Assembly (NCBI RefSeq): GCF_036373705.1
Contig: NW_027102659.1
Span: 186,001-250,000 of the forward strand
DNA: 64,000 bases
Reading direction: 5' to 3'
DNA from: Amia ocellicauda
Taxonomy: Eukaryota; Chordata; Actinopteri; Amiiformes; Amiidae
Shown here piece by piece: positions 20,005-32,729 of this stretch. Made by a program: the position numbers and the translations under genes. How positions within the stretch are numbered: the stretch's first letter is position 1; every line of letters begins with the position of its first letter. The notes below the pieces were generated by a model. It had not been told where the DNA came from, did not search any database, and saw only the letters and a list, made by a program, of their open reading frames with translations.

Positions 20005-22038
20005 ATGTCCGGAAACAACATCAGCGATTCGATTTAAACGAGTTTTTAGGCAAGTCTTCAGATTCTTTTCATTGACTCAGAGCGTGTTGTGTGCATGTAT
20101 TGTAAATAAGGCTATAACATCTGTTTTAAGTTCTGTAAAATTATTTTTCAGTCAGTCAACAGGAGTTAATTCCCAACGCTGAGGAGATCATCTGGAACAA
20201 CGACGGTAAGATTTTTGTGTTTGCGCTCATGGGTTCTTATGCATGGGTGTGTGTGGTTTTGAAGCGGCTCATTAGAGTTATGAAAACGTTTTAATATATA
20301 TTAATGCCGGTCTCTTTAATTACACAGAAACTATCGAAAGGCCTGTGATTAATGTCTCGACCAAGAGAAGTGGTTGTCCCTAGACAGGCTGTCTGCCGAC
20401 CGGGTAAGAACTAAACCCCTGTTTGTTTGTATAACGTTTCTGTAAGATGTTTGAGTCCAGTTTTGTTAATTTTAAAAAAATTATCCTGTCTAACAGTATT
20501 AAGAAACGTGGTTCGAGACAACGAAAGGCCTTCCACATCGAGGGCTTGTTTCGTTTTACCTTCGAGAACCGTAACCTTTCAAGAATCTGAAAGGCCGTCA
20601 GCCCCGGTATCTGATAGCTGTGAGTATATGTCTGCAGCCTGTAAGAGGTTAAAGCTTTTTATAAAGCGGTGTGGTTAAAGGTTAAACATGTCTCTTACCT
20701 TCACAGCGGTGCAAAAAGCTAAACCAGCCGAAAAACATAAGAAACGATTATTCTGTGGAGGTAAGTAAGATCTTTCAAACTTTAATGTTTTTAAAAGGGC
20801 TTTGTTTGCCCGTTGAGGGCTAATATTTAAGCGATGGGTGACCGTTTCCTGTAGGGCGGGGGGTTCTGGGAAAGATCTTTAGAAGTCCGGACAGATCTAG
20901 GCTTGTTTCTGGGGAACGTGTTTAGAAATGACCGATTGCCGTACCGTCTGGTTAGGAAGTAAAGCCGTCCGAAAGGGTTTAGTAAGTTGTTTGGCTTATC
21001 TCCCGCTATTATACTTCTGTTTTAAAGTGGTTGTAGGAAAAGGCTTGAAGGTGTTCATTGTATTTAATATTTAAACAGATCGTGAAAACGTTTGTGAAAC
21101 AGGAAGTCCCGGGATCAGGAAGCGTTTACACTTGGAAGGTTCGTTTAAAAATGAAATGTTGTTGTGTGTGTGTGTGTTTTATTAACAATATTACAGTTTT
21201 TAAAGAAACATTTAAGAAACAGTTTATTTACAGCGGCTTCTCTGTTTTACATTTATTATCAAGTCCTAATAAATATATTGTCTGTAAATAATAAGGCGTT
21301 GTAGTGAATGTCTAAGGCTATTTTCAAAGGTCTAAAAAAGCTAAAGGTTTTGAATGTGCTGGACATGTTGTTTTAAGTTTGATTTCTGTCGCCGTTTAAA
21401 GATGTAAATGTAATGTATATTTTTATTCTTCCCAAGACTCTTGGGATAGTCATTCTGTGGATGAGCTATTGAGGACAATTACCCCGTCTAAGTGGGATCA
21501 AACATCTTCCCCGGTGAGATCACCGAGAGGATCCCCCACGGTGGTCTTGGAGACCCCCCAACATCTACTCAGGCCACAGCCTTCTGGGGGTAATTCAACA
21601 CCCCAGATTCAGCCCGCCGCATTGTCGGGCGGAACAAATACAGGCATCCAACAACCTCAGGGGTCGCCGTCAGTCAGGGCTGACACACCACCCAACGACG
21701 GCCTGGTTTCAACATCGTCCCCCCAGACCCGTTTCTTGGCTACAGAAACGCGGAACAGTACCCCGCGCTTGGCCAGGGTGTTACCGCAAACGCCTTCTTG
21801 GTCTCCGTCCATGAGTATACGCTCGCTCCCTGCCTCCTTCGACCGAGATTTACCGGAGCGACCATCCTTTGAAGCTGAGCCAGGCCACCAGCCCCCGGAG
21901 CTACTTCCTGAAGGTCGGCATGAGTTGCTACATACTTAGTTACAAAATCAAAGACTTGTGTTAGTGGGGCAAAACCTGGTGATAGAGAGCCAAAACACCC
22001 TTATTAATACCCTTACTAACGAATTGTACCGTATTTAA
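20005..22038 (+). pseudogene. Polinton left-end multi-exon gene, copy B
   Basis: Exon-like segments and splice signals as in copy A (3622-5662). Last exon Pro/Ser-rich. Interrupted. Confidence 0.45.
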
Positions 22039-22200
22039 TGTATTAATAGACACAAAACGCCTTACTATTGTGGGTTGTTGGAAAAATAAAAAATAAATTA
22101 AAAAATGTCCTGACTTGGTAAAAGAACTCACAAACTAAAGGATTATGAACATGCTAGGGCCCCAAAAAGACCTTCCCGAGAGAACATCCCCGGCCCTGTT

Positions 22201-23019
22201 GTGAACTCCTCTGATGTCCCAATGAACCTGGAACTATTACAAATGATAAATAATTTAAATAACCCCCAATTACCACCGATAGAATGTGAATTAACAGACT
22301 TACCGGTGAACCCCGACCTGTTACAGATGGTCAATGATCTAAATAACCACCTCCCACCGGTAGCGCTTATAGAGGTTCACCCCCTAGTTCACCCCGATTT
22401 GTTTGAAATGGTGGAGGCTTTGGAGGAGCTACCCCGACCAAATTCTGCCCCTATTATAAATGATTTGAGACAATTAGAACACAGGATGGCGGCAGAAGCA
22501 GCCATCACTATAGAGGAGGGTCTTGACATTAACCGGTTGGATATCTTTGAAGGACTTTTACAGGCTTTAAATGAGCCTCCTCAAAAAGGGGGTTTTGTAG
22601 ATGTCAGCAGTGGGGGTGTTCGGAATGTGGAGGGTTCTGAGACTGATAAGGCTGTGGAGGACATGCTCTGTGAGAATGTAGGGGGTGAAGGCTTTGTTCA
22701 AAATGATGATGTGTCCAAGAGTACCAGTGATCCCGTGATTATAGATAGACCGGCCTATAACAATTTTGAAATGATTCAGCGTTTTAATTTTGCAGAACTT
22801 TTAAATTGTGACAATTATGCAGAAATATTTGTCAACATACACGAGGCCTTGCAGAAAATGCTTGAACAGGTTGCTGAAAGGGTCAGACCTCGAGATGTTG
22901 TACAGTTAGAACTCAGAGGGGATGATTTGTTTAGCAACCTATCTGTAATGCTGAGTGGAGATAATTTAGATGTCTGGCTAAAATCGAAGCGTTATTGCAA
23001 AGTAACGCAGCCATCTTAG
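22201..23019 (+). CDS. Polinton 272-residue acidic repeat protein, copy B
   Basis: Open over 272 codons, with the Leu-rich N-terminal repeats. Overlaps the PolB frame by about 25 bases. Confidence 0.5.
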   Translation: MNSSDVPMNLELLQMINNLNNPQLPPIECELTDLPVNPDLLQMVNDLNNHLPPVALIEVHPLVHPDLFEMVEALEELPRPNSAPIINDLRQLEHRMAAEAAITIEEGLDINRLDIFEGLLQALNEPPQKGGFVDVSSGGVRNVEGSETDKAVEDMLCENVGGEGFVQNDDVSKSTSDPVIIDRPAYNNFEMIQRFNFAELLNCDNYAEIFVNIHEALQKMLEQVAERVRPRDVVQLELRGDDLFSNLSVMLSGDNLDVWLKSKRYCKVTQPS

Positions 23020-26000
23020 CTGATGAAAGTCTGTCTCTGGTAATGAATGTGGTTCGTAACCCTGAGGGTGGGGCGCTTAGAAGACTGTCGAAATGCTTGA
23101 AGAACGACATAATTAGGACCAAGCTCAGGCAATTAGTGGTGAGTTCCAGTGGGGACAATAAGCTCTGTTTTGCTTACAGTTTAATAAAACTACTCACCCC
23201 CGACATGCCTGAACCCCAAGCTCTGCAAGAGGCTTTAATGCTTCATCAGAGGGCCGGCTTAAACTCTCAACAGATGGTTACCTTTTCAGACATCACCAAG
23301 TTTGAGGAGTTGTTGTCTTTAAAAATTGTTGTGTGGTACCGTTGTGAGGTAAAGGAAGTATTTGTGAAATTTCAGATACATCCTGAAACCCATACACAGA
23401 CACTGTTTCTCTTCCTAAGTGATAGTCATTACTTTGGAATAAAGAGTTTGACGGCTTTTTTGGGTTGTTCGTATGTTTGTCATTGGTGTTATAAGGCCTT
23501 CAATGATAAGCTTAAGCACCGCTGTGACGGTTACTGTAACGTCTGTTTCAATCCGCAATGTCGTAAGGGTTTGGCCCCTACCATCCGATGTAAAGATTGC
23601 TTAAGGATTTGTCTCTCAGCGTTCTGTTTTTCCGAGCATAAGGTACAGAGGGCCGCTGCTGAGGGGGTTAAAAAACGGAGTTATTGTGATCAAACTAAAT
23701 ATTGCCCGCAGTGTTGCCTCCAGTACCGTTTTCATGAGGTTAAACCACACAAATGTCTGGAGCCGAGATGCAGGATCTGTAATGCTGATTTAACCCCGGG
23801 GTCCGAACACCAGTGCTTTATTCAGCCGGTTAAAAAGGAGCCGCCGCACAACCGGTATGTCTTTTTTGCTTTTGAATGCCGGCAAGAAAACGGGGTCCAC
23901 GTTGCTAATTATATACACTGTATTGACATGTTGGATCGTGAGTGGTCAGCTAGCGGTGAGAGTTGTGTCAGGGATTTCTTTACGCGGTATCGCGGTCCAA
24001 AATACCTCAATTACACATTTATTGCCCACAATGCTAAGGGTTATGATTCTTACATTTTGATGAAGTATCTGGTGGAAAATGGGGTGACCCCAAAAATAAT
24101 AGCTCAGGGTAGCAAGATCATGTGTTTCACCGACGAAGCTTTCAACTAACGTTACATAGACTCGTTAAATTTCCTCCCCATGAAATTGAGCGCTTTGCCT
24201 AAGGCTCTGGGTTTTGAGGCTCAGAAGAAAGGTTGGTTCTGCCATTTTTTTAATACTAAGGACACTCAAAATTATCGAGGGTCCTACCCGCCCGCCTCTT
24301 ATTATGGGGTTGATACTATGATGTCTCATGAGAGGGAGGAATTCTTTAAATGGTACAATACGGTTAAGGGAGGTGTTTTTGATTTCCGAGAAGAGATGGC
24401 CGCTTATTGTAAAAATGATGTGGTGATCCTTAAAGAAGCCTGTGTGCGTTTCTGCGCCGAGGTTATCAACACATCGGGTCTCGACCCTTTGCAAAGTGTG
24501 ACCATAGCGTCTCTCTGCATGAAAATGTATCGGTCCAATTTCTTGCAGAAAAACACTATAGCGGTCACCACTTCTGACAACTATCGTGCTAGACAAAAGA
24601 ACTTTTCGACTGTCTCCATACAGTGGCTGGAATACCTGAGTGCCCGGGATAACATCTTCATCAGACATGCTTTAAATCAAGGGGAAGTCAAAATGGGGCC
24701 TTACTACTTAGACGGTTTTAGCGACGTGTCCGGGCGGCGTACCGCTTATGAGTTTGCAGGTTGTATTTACCATGGCTGTCCTCAGTGCTTCGACCCAAAC
24801 ACCTTTAACCCCGTAACACAAAAACTCTGCGGTGATATGTACTATGATTTCCAGGAACGAATTGAAACTTTAAAAAACACCTATGGTTTGAACGTGCTGG
24901 TGATTTGGAAACACGAGTGGACGACCCTGAAGCAACAGGAAGCGGGGGTACAACGGTTTATGGAAACCTTGGACTTTCCTGAACGTCTAGAGCCCCGGGA
25001 TGCGTTATTTGGGGGTCGTACCAACGCCCTCTGTTTACATTATGAGGTAAAGGAGGGTGAGAGAGTAGATTACTATGATTTCACCAGTCTGTACCCTTAT
25101 GTCAACAAGACCAAAATGTACCCGGTGGGGCGTCCAACCATTGTTTATCGTGACTTTCTCGAAATCGGACATTACTTTGGTTTGATCAAAGTCACCATGT
25201 ACCCTCCTCGCGAGCTGTTCTTACCCATGTTGCCTTACAGGTGTTCGGGAAAATTGATGTTCCCTCTGTGTAGAACGTGTGTGGAAACTGAAAATCAAAC
25301 TACGTCTTGTCTGCACAGTGATGAAGAGAGAGCGCTGACGGGTGTCTGGTGTAGCATTGAGCTTGACAAGGCGGTGGAGAAAGGTTACAGAGTCGGTAAG
25401 GTGAATGAGGTTTGGCATTTTTCTGAAAAATCTGATACTCTTTTTGCTGATTACATTATGACCCATCTGAAAGGGAAACAGGAGGCATCGGGCTATCCCT
25501 CATGGTGTGTTGACTCCGCGGCCAAAGAGCGATACGTTCAGCAATATTTTGAAAAGGAAGGGATCCGTCTAGAGCCGGGGAACATAACTGTAAACCCCGC
25601 CAAGAGACAAATGTCCAAACAGATTTTAAACAGTCTGTGGGGTAAGTTTGGGGAAAGAAATTACCGTCTAAACACAACCTTGATTAAAACCCCTGAACAG
25701 TTTATAGAATTTATGTTTTCCAAACAACATGCAGTATCACACTTTCAATTCTTAAATGACCACGTGGCACAGGTCCAGTGGAGGGCCCCTAAAGATTACT
25801 ATGATTTCACCAGTCTGTACCCTTATGTCAACAAGACCAAAATGTACCCGGTGGGGCGTCCAACCATTGTTTATCGTGACTTTCTCGAAATCGGACATTA
25901 CTTTGGTTTGATCAAAGTCACCATGTACCCTCCTCGCGAGCTGTTCTTACCCGTGTTGCCTTACTGGTGTTCGGGAAAATTGATGTTCCCTCTGTGTAGA

Positions 26001-26564
26001 ACGTGTGTGGAAACTGAAAATCAAACTACCTCTTGTCTGCACAGTGATGAAGAGAGAGCGCTGACGGGTGTTACCACGGCTTACGCCCGGCTTGAACTGT
26101 ACAACTTAATGGATCAGTTGCAGGAACGCACGCTCTATCATGATACTGACTCTGTAATCTTTGTCACCAGGCCAGGGGATTGGGTCCCTCCCCTCGGGGA
26201 CTACCTTGGGGAGTTAACGAGCGAACTAGATCCTCAGGACCACATAGTGGAGTTTGTTTCAGGGGGTCCTAAGACTTACGCATACAGAACGGCTGCGGGT
26301 AAGACCTGTATGAAAGTTAAGGGTTTCACTCTGAACCATTGTAACAACAAGCTCATTAACATCAAGTCTCTGACGACCCTGGTAGAAAGTTTTGTAACCG
26401 AGAAAGACGCGCCTCCTCGTGAGATTATTACAGCCGGAAATCAGATCTATCGCAATAAAAAGGGGTACACGTTGGAAAATAGATCACTAAACAAACGGTT
26501 CAGGGTGGTGTACAATAAAAGAGTGTTGAAGACTGATTATACCACTCTGCCTTATGGATATTAG
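22995..26564 (+). pseudogene. Protein-primed DNA polymerase B, copy B
   Basis: Cys-rich N-terminal part and palm motifs A (near 25075), B (near 25625) and C (near 26140) are recognisable. The copy is internally rearranged and not whole. Confidence 0.88.
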
Positions 26565-27225
26565 CGGTGGTTTTGAAAACAAACTTCAACACCCTTTCTC
26601 CTGTATTATAGCCGGTCCCTCCAATTCGGGGAAGAGCTATCTTATAAAGAACATCATAGAAGATGTGGACGCAACCGTGTCCCAAGCTCTTGACAACATA
26701 GTGTGGTGTTTCACTTGCTGGCAACCTCTCTACGATGATTTGGCTTCGAAAAAAAATAATCTGAAATTTGTGCAAGGTCTCCCCGCCTTGTTGTGTGACG
26801 ATGACTTGTTCCCGCCCGGTCAAACTAATCTAGTGATCCTTGATGACCTGATGGAGCAGGCCGGTGACAACAGTGAAGTGGAAAAAGCTTTCACAAAGTA
26901 CACTCATCATAGGAATTTAAGTATTATTTATTTAGTTCAAAATCTATTTTTTCAAGGTAAAAAAAGCCGCACTATTAATTTAAATGCCAATTATATAATT
27001 CTTTTTAAAAACCCCAGAGATAAACTACAGGTCACCGTCTTGGCTCGTCAAATGTACCCTAACCAGACCAAGTTCTTTTTGGAGGCATTTGAGGATGCCA
27101 CCAAAAAACCCTACGGGTACTTGATTGCAGACTTAAAAGCACAAACCCCAGAAGACTTTCGCCTCAGAACAGGTTTGTGCCCGCCCGATTGGCCGGCAGT
27201 GTATGTGCTAAAGAAAAGGAAATAA
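26554..27225 (+). CDS. Packaging ATPase, copy B
   Basis: Open over 223 codons with Walker A GPSNSGKS and Walker B NLVILDDLM. A few substitutions from copy A, otherwise the same. Confidence 0.9.
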   Translation: MDISGGFENKLQHPFSCIIAGPSNSGKSYLIKNIIEDVDATVSQALDNIVWCFTCWQPLYDDLASKKNNLKFVQGLPALLCDDDLFPPGQTNLVILDDLMEQAGDNSEVEKAFTKYTHHRNLSIIYLVQNLFFQGKKSRTINLNANYIILFKNPRDKLQVTVLARQMYPNQTKFFLEAFEDATKKPYGYLIADLKAQTPEDFRLRTGLCPPDWPAVYVLKKRK

Positions 27226-27231
27226 ATAAGA

Positions 27232-27567
27232 ATGTCTGTTCGGATTAAAAGAAATCTGCCACTTTTGCAAATGTTATTTGAGGGGAGCCCGCGCCATAGG
27301 AAAGCTGTGCTGGCAGGGGCCCCCTCGGATTTGATCGAGACCCTGTGTGAAATAGCTTTTAACATCTTACGTGGTAATATACCCCTAACCCCTTCTCAAC
27401 ATTCTAAACTCAAAAAACAAAAAGCGGTTATCAAGATCATCGCTAATAAGAAGTATTCTATTAAAAGAAAAAGAAAGAAGATTAATCAAACCGGGGGTTT
27501 TATAGGACCGCTGTTGAGCATAGCCGTGCCTTTCCTAACCAGTCTTCTAGCTTCCAGAGTGGGTTAA
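27232..27567 (+). CDS. Small basic Polinton protein, copy B
   Basis: 111 codons with basic middle and hydrophobic Gly-rich tail, as in copy A. Confidence 0.6.
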   Translation: MSVRIKRNLPLLQMLFEGSPRHRKAVLAGAPSDLIETLCEIAFNILRGNIPLTPSQHSKLKKQKAVIKIIANKKYSIKRKRKKINQTGGFIGPLLSIAVPFLTSLLASRVG

Positions 27568-27569
27568 TA

Positions 27570-27975
27570 ATGGAATATGCTCAGAAAATGTTTTTGATCC
27601 CTCAGGAGCAGCTTGAGAAATGCAGAATATATCCTGCACAAAATGGTTCAGAAACCGCGGGTAACGGCTTGGAATGAACAGGGTGAATTTGTTTTTAAAG
27701 GACAACTGATCAAAGGTTCACACATGTTTGATTTGTTGAAGAGTGTCACTAGCACTAATAAGGTACCCGATAGTCGCCGACCTGTAGGCTGGAATGCTTT
27801 CCTACAGGCGATGGCCTGTCTGAACATGCCCCAATCCACAGTTCCTAACCAGGAAACGCGACAAAAATTCCATCTGTGTAAAGAGGTGGAGCCTGATCTG
27901 ACTCCGATATCTCATTACTCTGACCGTGCTGAGCGACCATCCTCAGGATCAATCCATCGTTGGGAAGCTTATTAA
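27570..27975 (+). pseudogene. Conserved Polinton 247-residue-type protein, copy B
   Basis: Shorter than in the other copies; the C-terminal domain (GSHMFDLLKSV ... GWNAFLQAMA) is present. Broken. Confidence 0.55.
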
Positions 27976-28152
27976 TCTCATGTTTTTATTTGTCTCCCCT
28001 GTAAATAATGACCCGACAAACAATTTTTTATTTAATTTTTTTTATTTTCAAATGTTGTACATTTATTTATAACATAACCCCTGCTTTGTATTAGAATTGT
28101 TTTGAATAAAAACAAAACTAATGATTCAAAGGCTGTTTTCATTATTTTTTCA

Positions 28153-28713
28153 TCATCTTTTAAAATCCTCACAAGAACACCCCATCTGTATACATGGCTG
28201 GCTAGGGTCGTAAGTCATTGTGTTATAAGGGGGGGTCCACAGTGTACTGACAAACTCTGCCACTTTTTTATCATTTTGGCCTAAATCATCACTGTACAAG
28301 GCCATAATATCGGGGTATGACCTTCCTTTAGATCTATGATATAAGAAAAACACACAGTGTTGACCACAAGTGAAGGTCTGAAGACTTTGTACTTGACGAC
28401 CGCTGTAAATGGTTTCTTGACAGTTGTTGAGCAGAAAGTTATTGATCTTCCGAGGGAAAGGTCTGAAATCCGGGGGGTTTCCATAGGAATCAAAAAATTC
28501 ACCACGGTGGTCCTCCCTTAGATAAATAGCCAGCCAATGTTCTCCGGGCATATTTTTAGGGTGTGTGTTGATTATGTACATTGCAGGTAAATTCTTGATC
28601 TTAAATTTAGGCAGCTGATCGCAGGCGTAGACTCCTTGAAACAGTTTCCGTGAGCCGGCCAGGGCATTCATGATGTGGTTGAGCTCTCTGGTGTTCATTT
28701 TAATAATAATCAT
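28153..28713 (-). CDS. Adenovirus-type cysteine protease, copy B
   Basis: 186 residues. The His, Asp, Gln and Cys pattern (GEHW, FFDSY, VQS, TCGQHC) is kept. Start overlaps the major capsid end. Confidence 0.88.
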   Translation of the reverse strand: MIIIKMNTRELNHIMNALAGSRKLFQGVYACDQLPKFKIKNLPAMYIINTHPKNMPGEHWLAIYLREDHRGEFFDSYGNPPDFRPFPRKINNFLLNNCQETIYSGRQVQSLQTFTCGQHCVFFLYHRSKGRSYPDIMALYSDDLGQNDKKVAEFVSTLWTPPYNTMTYDPSQPCIQMGCSCEDFKR

Positions 28714-29890
28714 ACAGAACGTTTCTCCTCTGATTCACCTCAATAATGTTGTCAAACACAGCATACACGACCATATTTACAGTGCGTGGTAGAGGCTGCT
28801 TGAAACGCATCTCCAAACGCATATTGCCCGTCTTCATCAGTGAAAAATGTTGTCCACACTCTTCATCAGGGGTCAGGTTGAAACCGTTCAGGGTGTAACC
28901 GCTGCAGTATTCCCGGCGATCGATCAGCAGAGTTTGATCCTTGAGATGACGACCCGTAGCCAGTACTAGACTGTAATATTCACGAACCGCATTGCCGTTT
29001 TCAAAGTCAGGTTGAAAAGGTCTGGATGGAACCTGCACACCATCGACGTACAACGCTATAAATTCCGCGTTAAAATGTTTAAAGTTAAAGGGGTTCTTGT
29101 TGTAAACCCCGGTAAATGCATCATTATCCACGAGACCTATAATAACCTGTTTTGGGAGCTGTCCTAGAAACAGATTTTCCTGGTTCATCACCCGTGTCCC
29201 TGCGGGGATACTGTGGACTTTCATATAGACTCTTTCGATCGGGTACTTGGCGTTTGCCGTCATTAACGCCTGCGTGTGTCCTAGTTTAACCGCCGGGGAG
29301 ACGGACACTTTCTTCACAAACAGCGAGGCCAATAATATGGTCAGTTTATATTTTTCAGTATCAGGGGTCATCAGACAAAAAGCACTTTTACTACGGATCA
29401 TTTTAATTTTAATGTCTACCCCGTTGAGCATGAGTTTTTCTTGGAAAAATATGTCTGCATGGATATGCCCCATTAGCTCAAAGGTCCTCCCTTCTGTTGA
29501 AGAGGCCGTTCTTTTTTGAAAACCCTTATTGAGTCCCTCTGGATCCTTGTCGTCCATAGCTTCCGGGATGTCTTTGAAGAAAAGGCCGGGGCTGAACTGT
29601 TTGCTCAGGGTCTCCTCACTATAATTAAGGATACACTCCATCATGGCTCTATAGGGGTAAGTATTGCTGCTTTGACTAATGAGCCGATCTCCCAGGGTCA
29701 CATCCACCTGTGAAAACATGGTGGCCACCGGGTAATTGATGACCCCAGCGTTGGCCGTCTTCTCGATTGCATCGCCATCCTCATCAGTCACTTTACAGTT
29801 CATTAAAATAAATGTGTTATTCAAATCAATATAATCCTCGCCATTGCCAGCTATAAAAAACTCCAGAGGGGCCGTGTCTGAAATTTCCAC
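28700..29890 (-). pseudogene. Major capsid protein, copy B
   Basis: Most of the double jelly-roll capsid protein in one long frame, including the C-terminal VVYAVFDNIIEVNQRRN end. Not whole at its N-terminal side. Confidence 0.82.
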
Positions 29891-30299
29891 GATATGTTGG
29901 AGAATGAGAGATTCTTCGTTTTTTGTTAGCCACGGATCTTCGTCGCCCTGGTGGACACATGCTGTTTCTTCTTTTACCCCCCCTCCTCGCCATTACCATG
30001 AGACCCGAACCCTCCTGATGCTCATGGCTAGCTGCCCGGTTCATAACATTGGTGAACACGTCACTAACAATATTTTTAGCCGCTGATTTCAAGTGGGGTC
30101 TGGCTATAGCAAAGCCTCTCTTAAGCAGGGGTACGGCCATTCTAAAGAGACCACGAAAGAGTCCTCCTAGACCGGCGCCATACATTGTGGGGGCTCCTAC
30201 AATACCGGGCAAGCCGTTCCCGGCTTGCATCTTGTAATAATCCACATAGGCTCTAGGATCTACATAACCCCTCGAGGTAGCCATTTTAATAATGTACAC
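29885..30299 (-). pseudogene. pX/pVI-like minor virion protein, copy B
   Basis: Gly-rich amphipathic segment and basic stretch as in copy A. Broken. Confidence 0.55.
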
Positions 30300-31128
30300 A
30301 CTGTTTCAGGGGTCGAAAATGTAGTTTGACAATAACTTTACCGAAGCGGAAGGGTACGTTGATATTCTGATCCGATTTGACTTCGATCGTGATGTTGTCA
30401 AAGTGGGTCTTTGAGACTGGTACGTAGTGTGGCTTGTCATAAGTAATTGTGACCATGTCATTGCTTTTACCTTTAATAAGTACATTTCTCAAAAGGGGGA
30501 CATAACTATCCCCGACCCTCTGGTGGGTTATGATATCCGTATACACATAAAGAGTGTAAAAGCCGCCCCACCACTTCTGAGAACCTGCTCTCTGTGTCAG
30601 AATAGAACCCTAATATACGCCCCAGTTGGCCGCTGGTTTGAATGCTAATACCTGGTTTTGACACCTTGTACACTCTGTTTTTAATAGGGTTGTAATATAG
30701 CTTGATGTTGGGGGTGCCTTCTGAGAACTGTTTATGAATCTCATCTAATATTTTATCCACATTGTCATAATAACCTCCTTGTATCGTGAATATCCATTGA
30801 TTTTAACATCATCAAAAATGGCGAAGGTGGCATCCTTATCTTGTAAAACAGCCCAAGTGTAAGGATACTGTATTTCCGCCAACCCCACTTCCCACGACCC
30901 CCTTAGATCTATAGATTTTCCAAATTGTACCGTGTAACTGGATATTTCATTTTTAGGGTATATATCGAGAGAGGCGTTACTGGGTAGAGTCACGTAGAAG
31001 CCTCCTGATTCCATCTTGAGTACCGAAAGTAATGCCCCCAACACACCCACGGGCATGTTGTTATAAGGATTGAATATCGCAAACCTGTTGTTCCGGGACC
31101 CAACTATTGAACTTTTCAGGCCATCCAA
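30286..31128 (-). pseudogene. Minor capsid (penton) protein, copy B
   Basis: The FYVTLPSNAS and WEVGLAEIQYPYTW hallmarks are present. Interrupted. Begins within the integrase 3' end. Confidence 0.78.
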
Positions 31129-32152
31129 GCCATTTCACCAACACGTATTTTTTCCGGTTCTGGGTTTTTTCAGCTAATATCTTTTCAACTCTGTATACAC
31201 TGTCTTTACCCACAATCATTTTTTGTAACTCGGCTTCGTAAAACGTTCCTTCTATATCCTCCCCGTCATAGTCTTTTAACCGGTACACGGGGGGGTCTCA
31301 AGCCAACTGTTCGGTAACTGTAAAATATTCGTCAGAAAATGTTTGTTCATAACCTTTGGCAAAAGTACTCCTTAGCTTTGAAACGCGAACCACATCACCG
31401 ATGTTGAACTTATAAGTAGTTTTTCCCTTCTTAATAAATGGTCCGTATAATTCTTTATAGACCTTAAAAGAATTACTTTGATCAACATCTATAGGCTTCA
31501 TTTTAATACTGGTGTGATACCCTTGGTTGTAAGCATCGATAAAATCCTGAACTTTATCAAAATACTTGAACGTGTTGACCGCTGTAAAATATCTCCAGAT
31601 TTTGGTCTTCATGGTGCGGTTAAACCTCTCCACTACCAATGCCTTAAGCTCATTACCGGTGGTGAAATGATGTATTTTGTGTCTCTTCAGTAGATTCTGA
31701 AATTCTCTGTTGAGAAACTCTTTTCCTTTATCAGTCTGCAGTTTTTTAGGACATCGACCCTGGGACAATATATCCTCAAAGGCCCTTGTCACCGCCCGAC
31801 CTGTTTTTTTATGTAGAATGCGAGCCCAGGCATATTTTGATAACACATCGATACACATCAACATCAATTTGTGACCATTGTTATGTTTTGATAAATTTGA
31901 CATATCGACTAGATCCATTTGCCATTGTGAGTCTATGTCAGTTGCATATACGCGGTTTCTTTTAAAGTTAATCCTGAGAGGTTTATGTAAGGTATAGGCG
32001 TCTTGTTCCCGTAACCATTCTGAAACAACCACATCATTAACCTTCACTCCGGCCTCAGCGAGTCCTCTTTGAAAACCCTTCTTACCCGCCAAACCCCCAA
32101 TCTTGGCTGGGTTGTAGTATAGTTCCTGCATTTGGGGAGCTTGCCGAGTCAT
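31061..32152 (-). pseudogene. Integrase with chromodomain, copy B
   Basis: DDE triad motifs and the chromodomain are recognisable. TATA box at 32192-32199. Interrupted. Confidence 0.9.
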
Positions 32153-32324
32153 TCTGTCAAATAACCAAACAGACCCACACTATGCGCAAAGTTTTTATAC
32201 AAGGTTTTTTATTCAACTTCAGGAGAGCAGATACCCCTTTTTAGACATTTGAGAAAAGTATAACATACACAACAATTTTTTCTACGGTCCAGACAAAAAG
32301 AAATCAGATGATTGGTTACTTGAT

Positions 32325-32549
32325 CTATATCAACAAATATACCTGTTTCTTTATCTTGTAGGCACACACCTCAGTTACATATGTAAATAAAACAACAATA
32401 TGACCTATTTTAAAAGTAAACAGAGGTGTATTAAACATGCTCAGCAAAAGGTCATACAGATGTTGATGATATGGCCTAATATCATTCTTGGCCCCCTTGA
32501 GCGCTTCATCCCAGTGTTCGTACCCCCCGGTCTTTGTTACAGCAGCCAT
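32325..32549 (-). CDS. Polinton small accessory ORF, 74 residues, copy B
   Basis: Same product as at 16290-16514, with the BH1-like FKIGHIVVLF stretch. Confidence 0.4.
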   Translation of the reverse strand: MAAVTKTGGYEHWDEALKGAKNDIRPYHQHLYDLLLSMFNTPLFTFKIGHIVVLFTYVTEVCAYKIKKQVYLLI

Positions 32550-32717
32550 TCACTTTTCCAGGTTTGAAAGTTGATCCTCATCGATGGTTAAATCTGTAGA
32601 GAAAAGGCTCGCGTTGGCTACTTTTCTGTCAAGCACATGGTGTAATAGCGCTCTCAGGTTAGCTACAGAGTGTTGATGACAGAACCAGTTGCAGAAGCAG
32701 TCCAGAACATTCCCCAT
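32550..32717 (-). CDS. Polinton small accessory ORF, 55 residues, copy B
   Basis: Same as at 132-299; its stop touches the next ATG. Confidence 0.4.
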   Translation of the reverse strand: MGNVLDCFCNWFCHQHSVANLRALLHHVLDRKVANASLFSTDLTIDEDQLSNLEK

Positions 32718-32729
32718 GTTCAAAGTCCC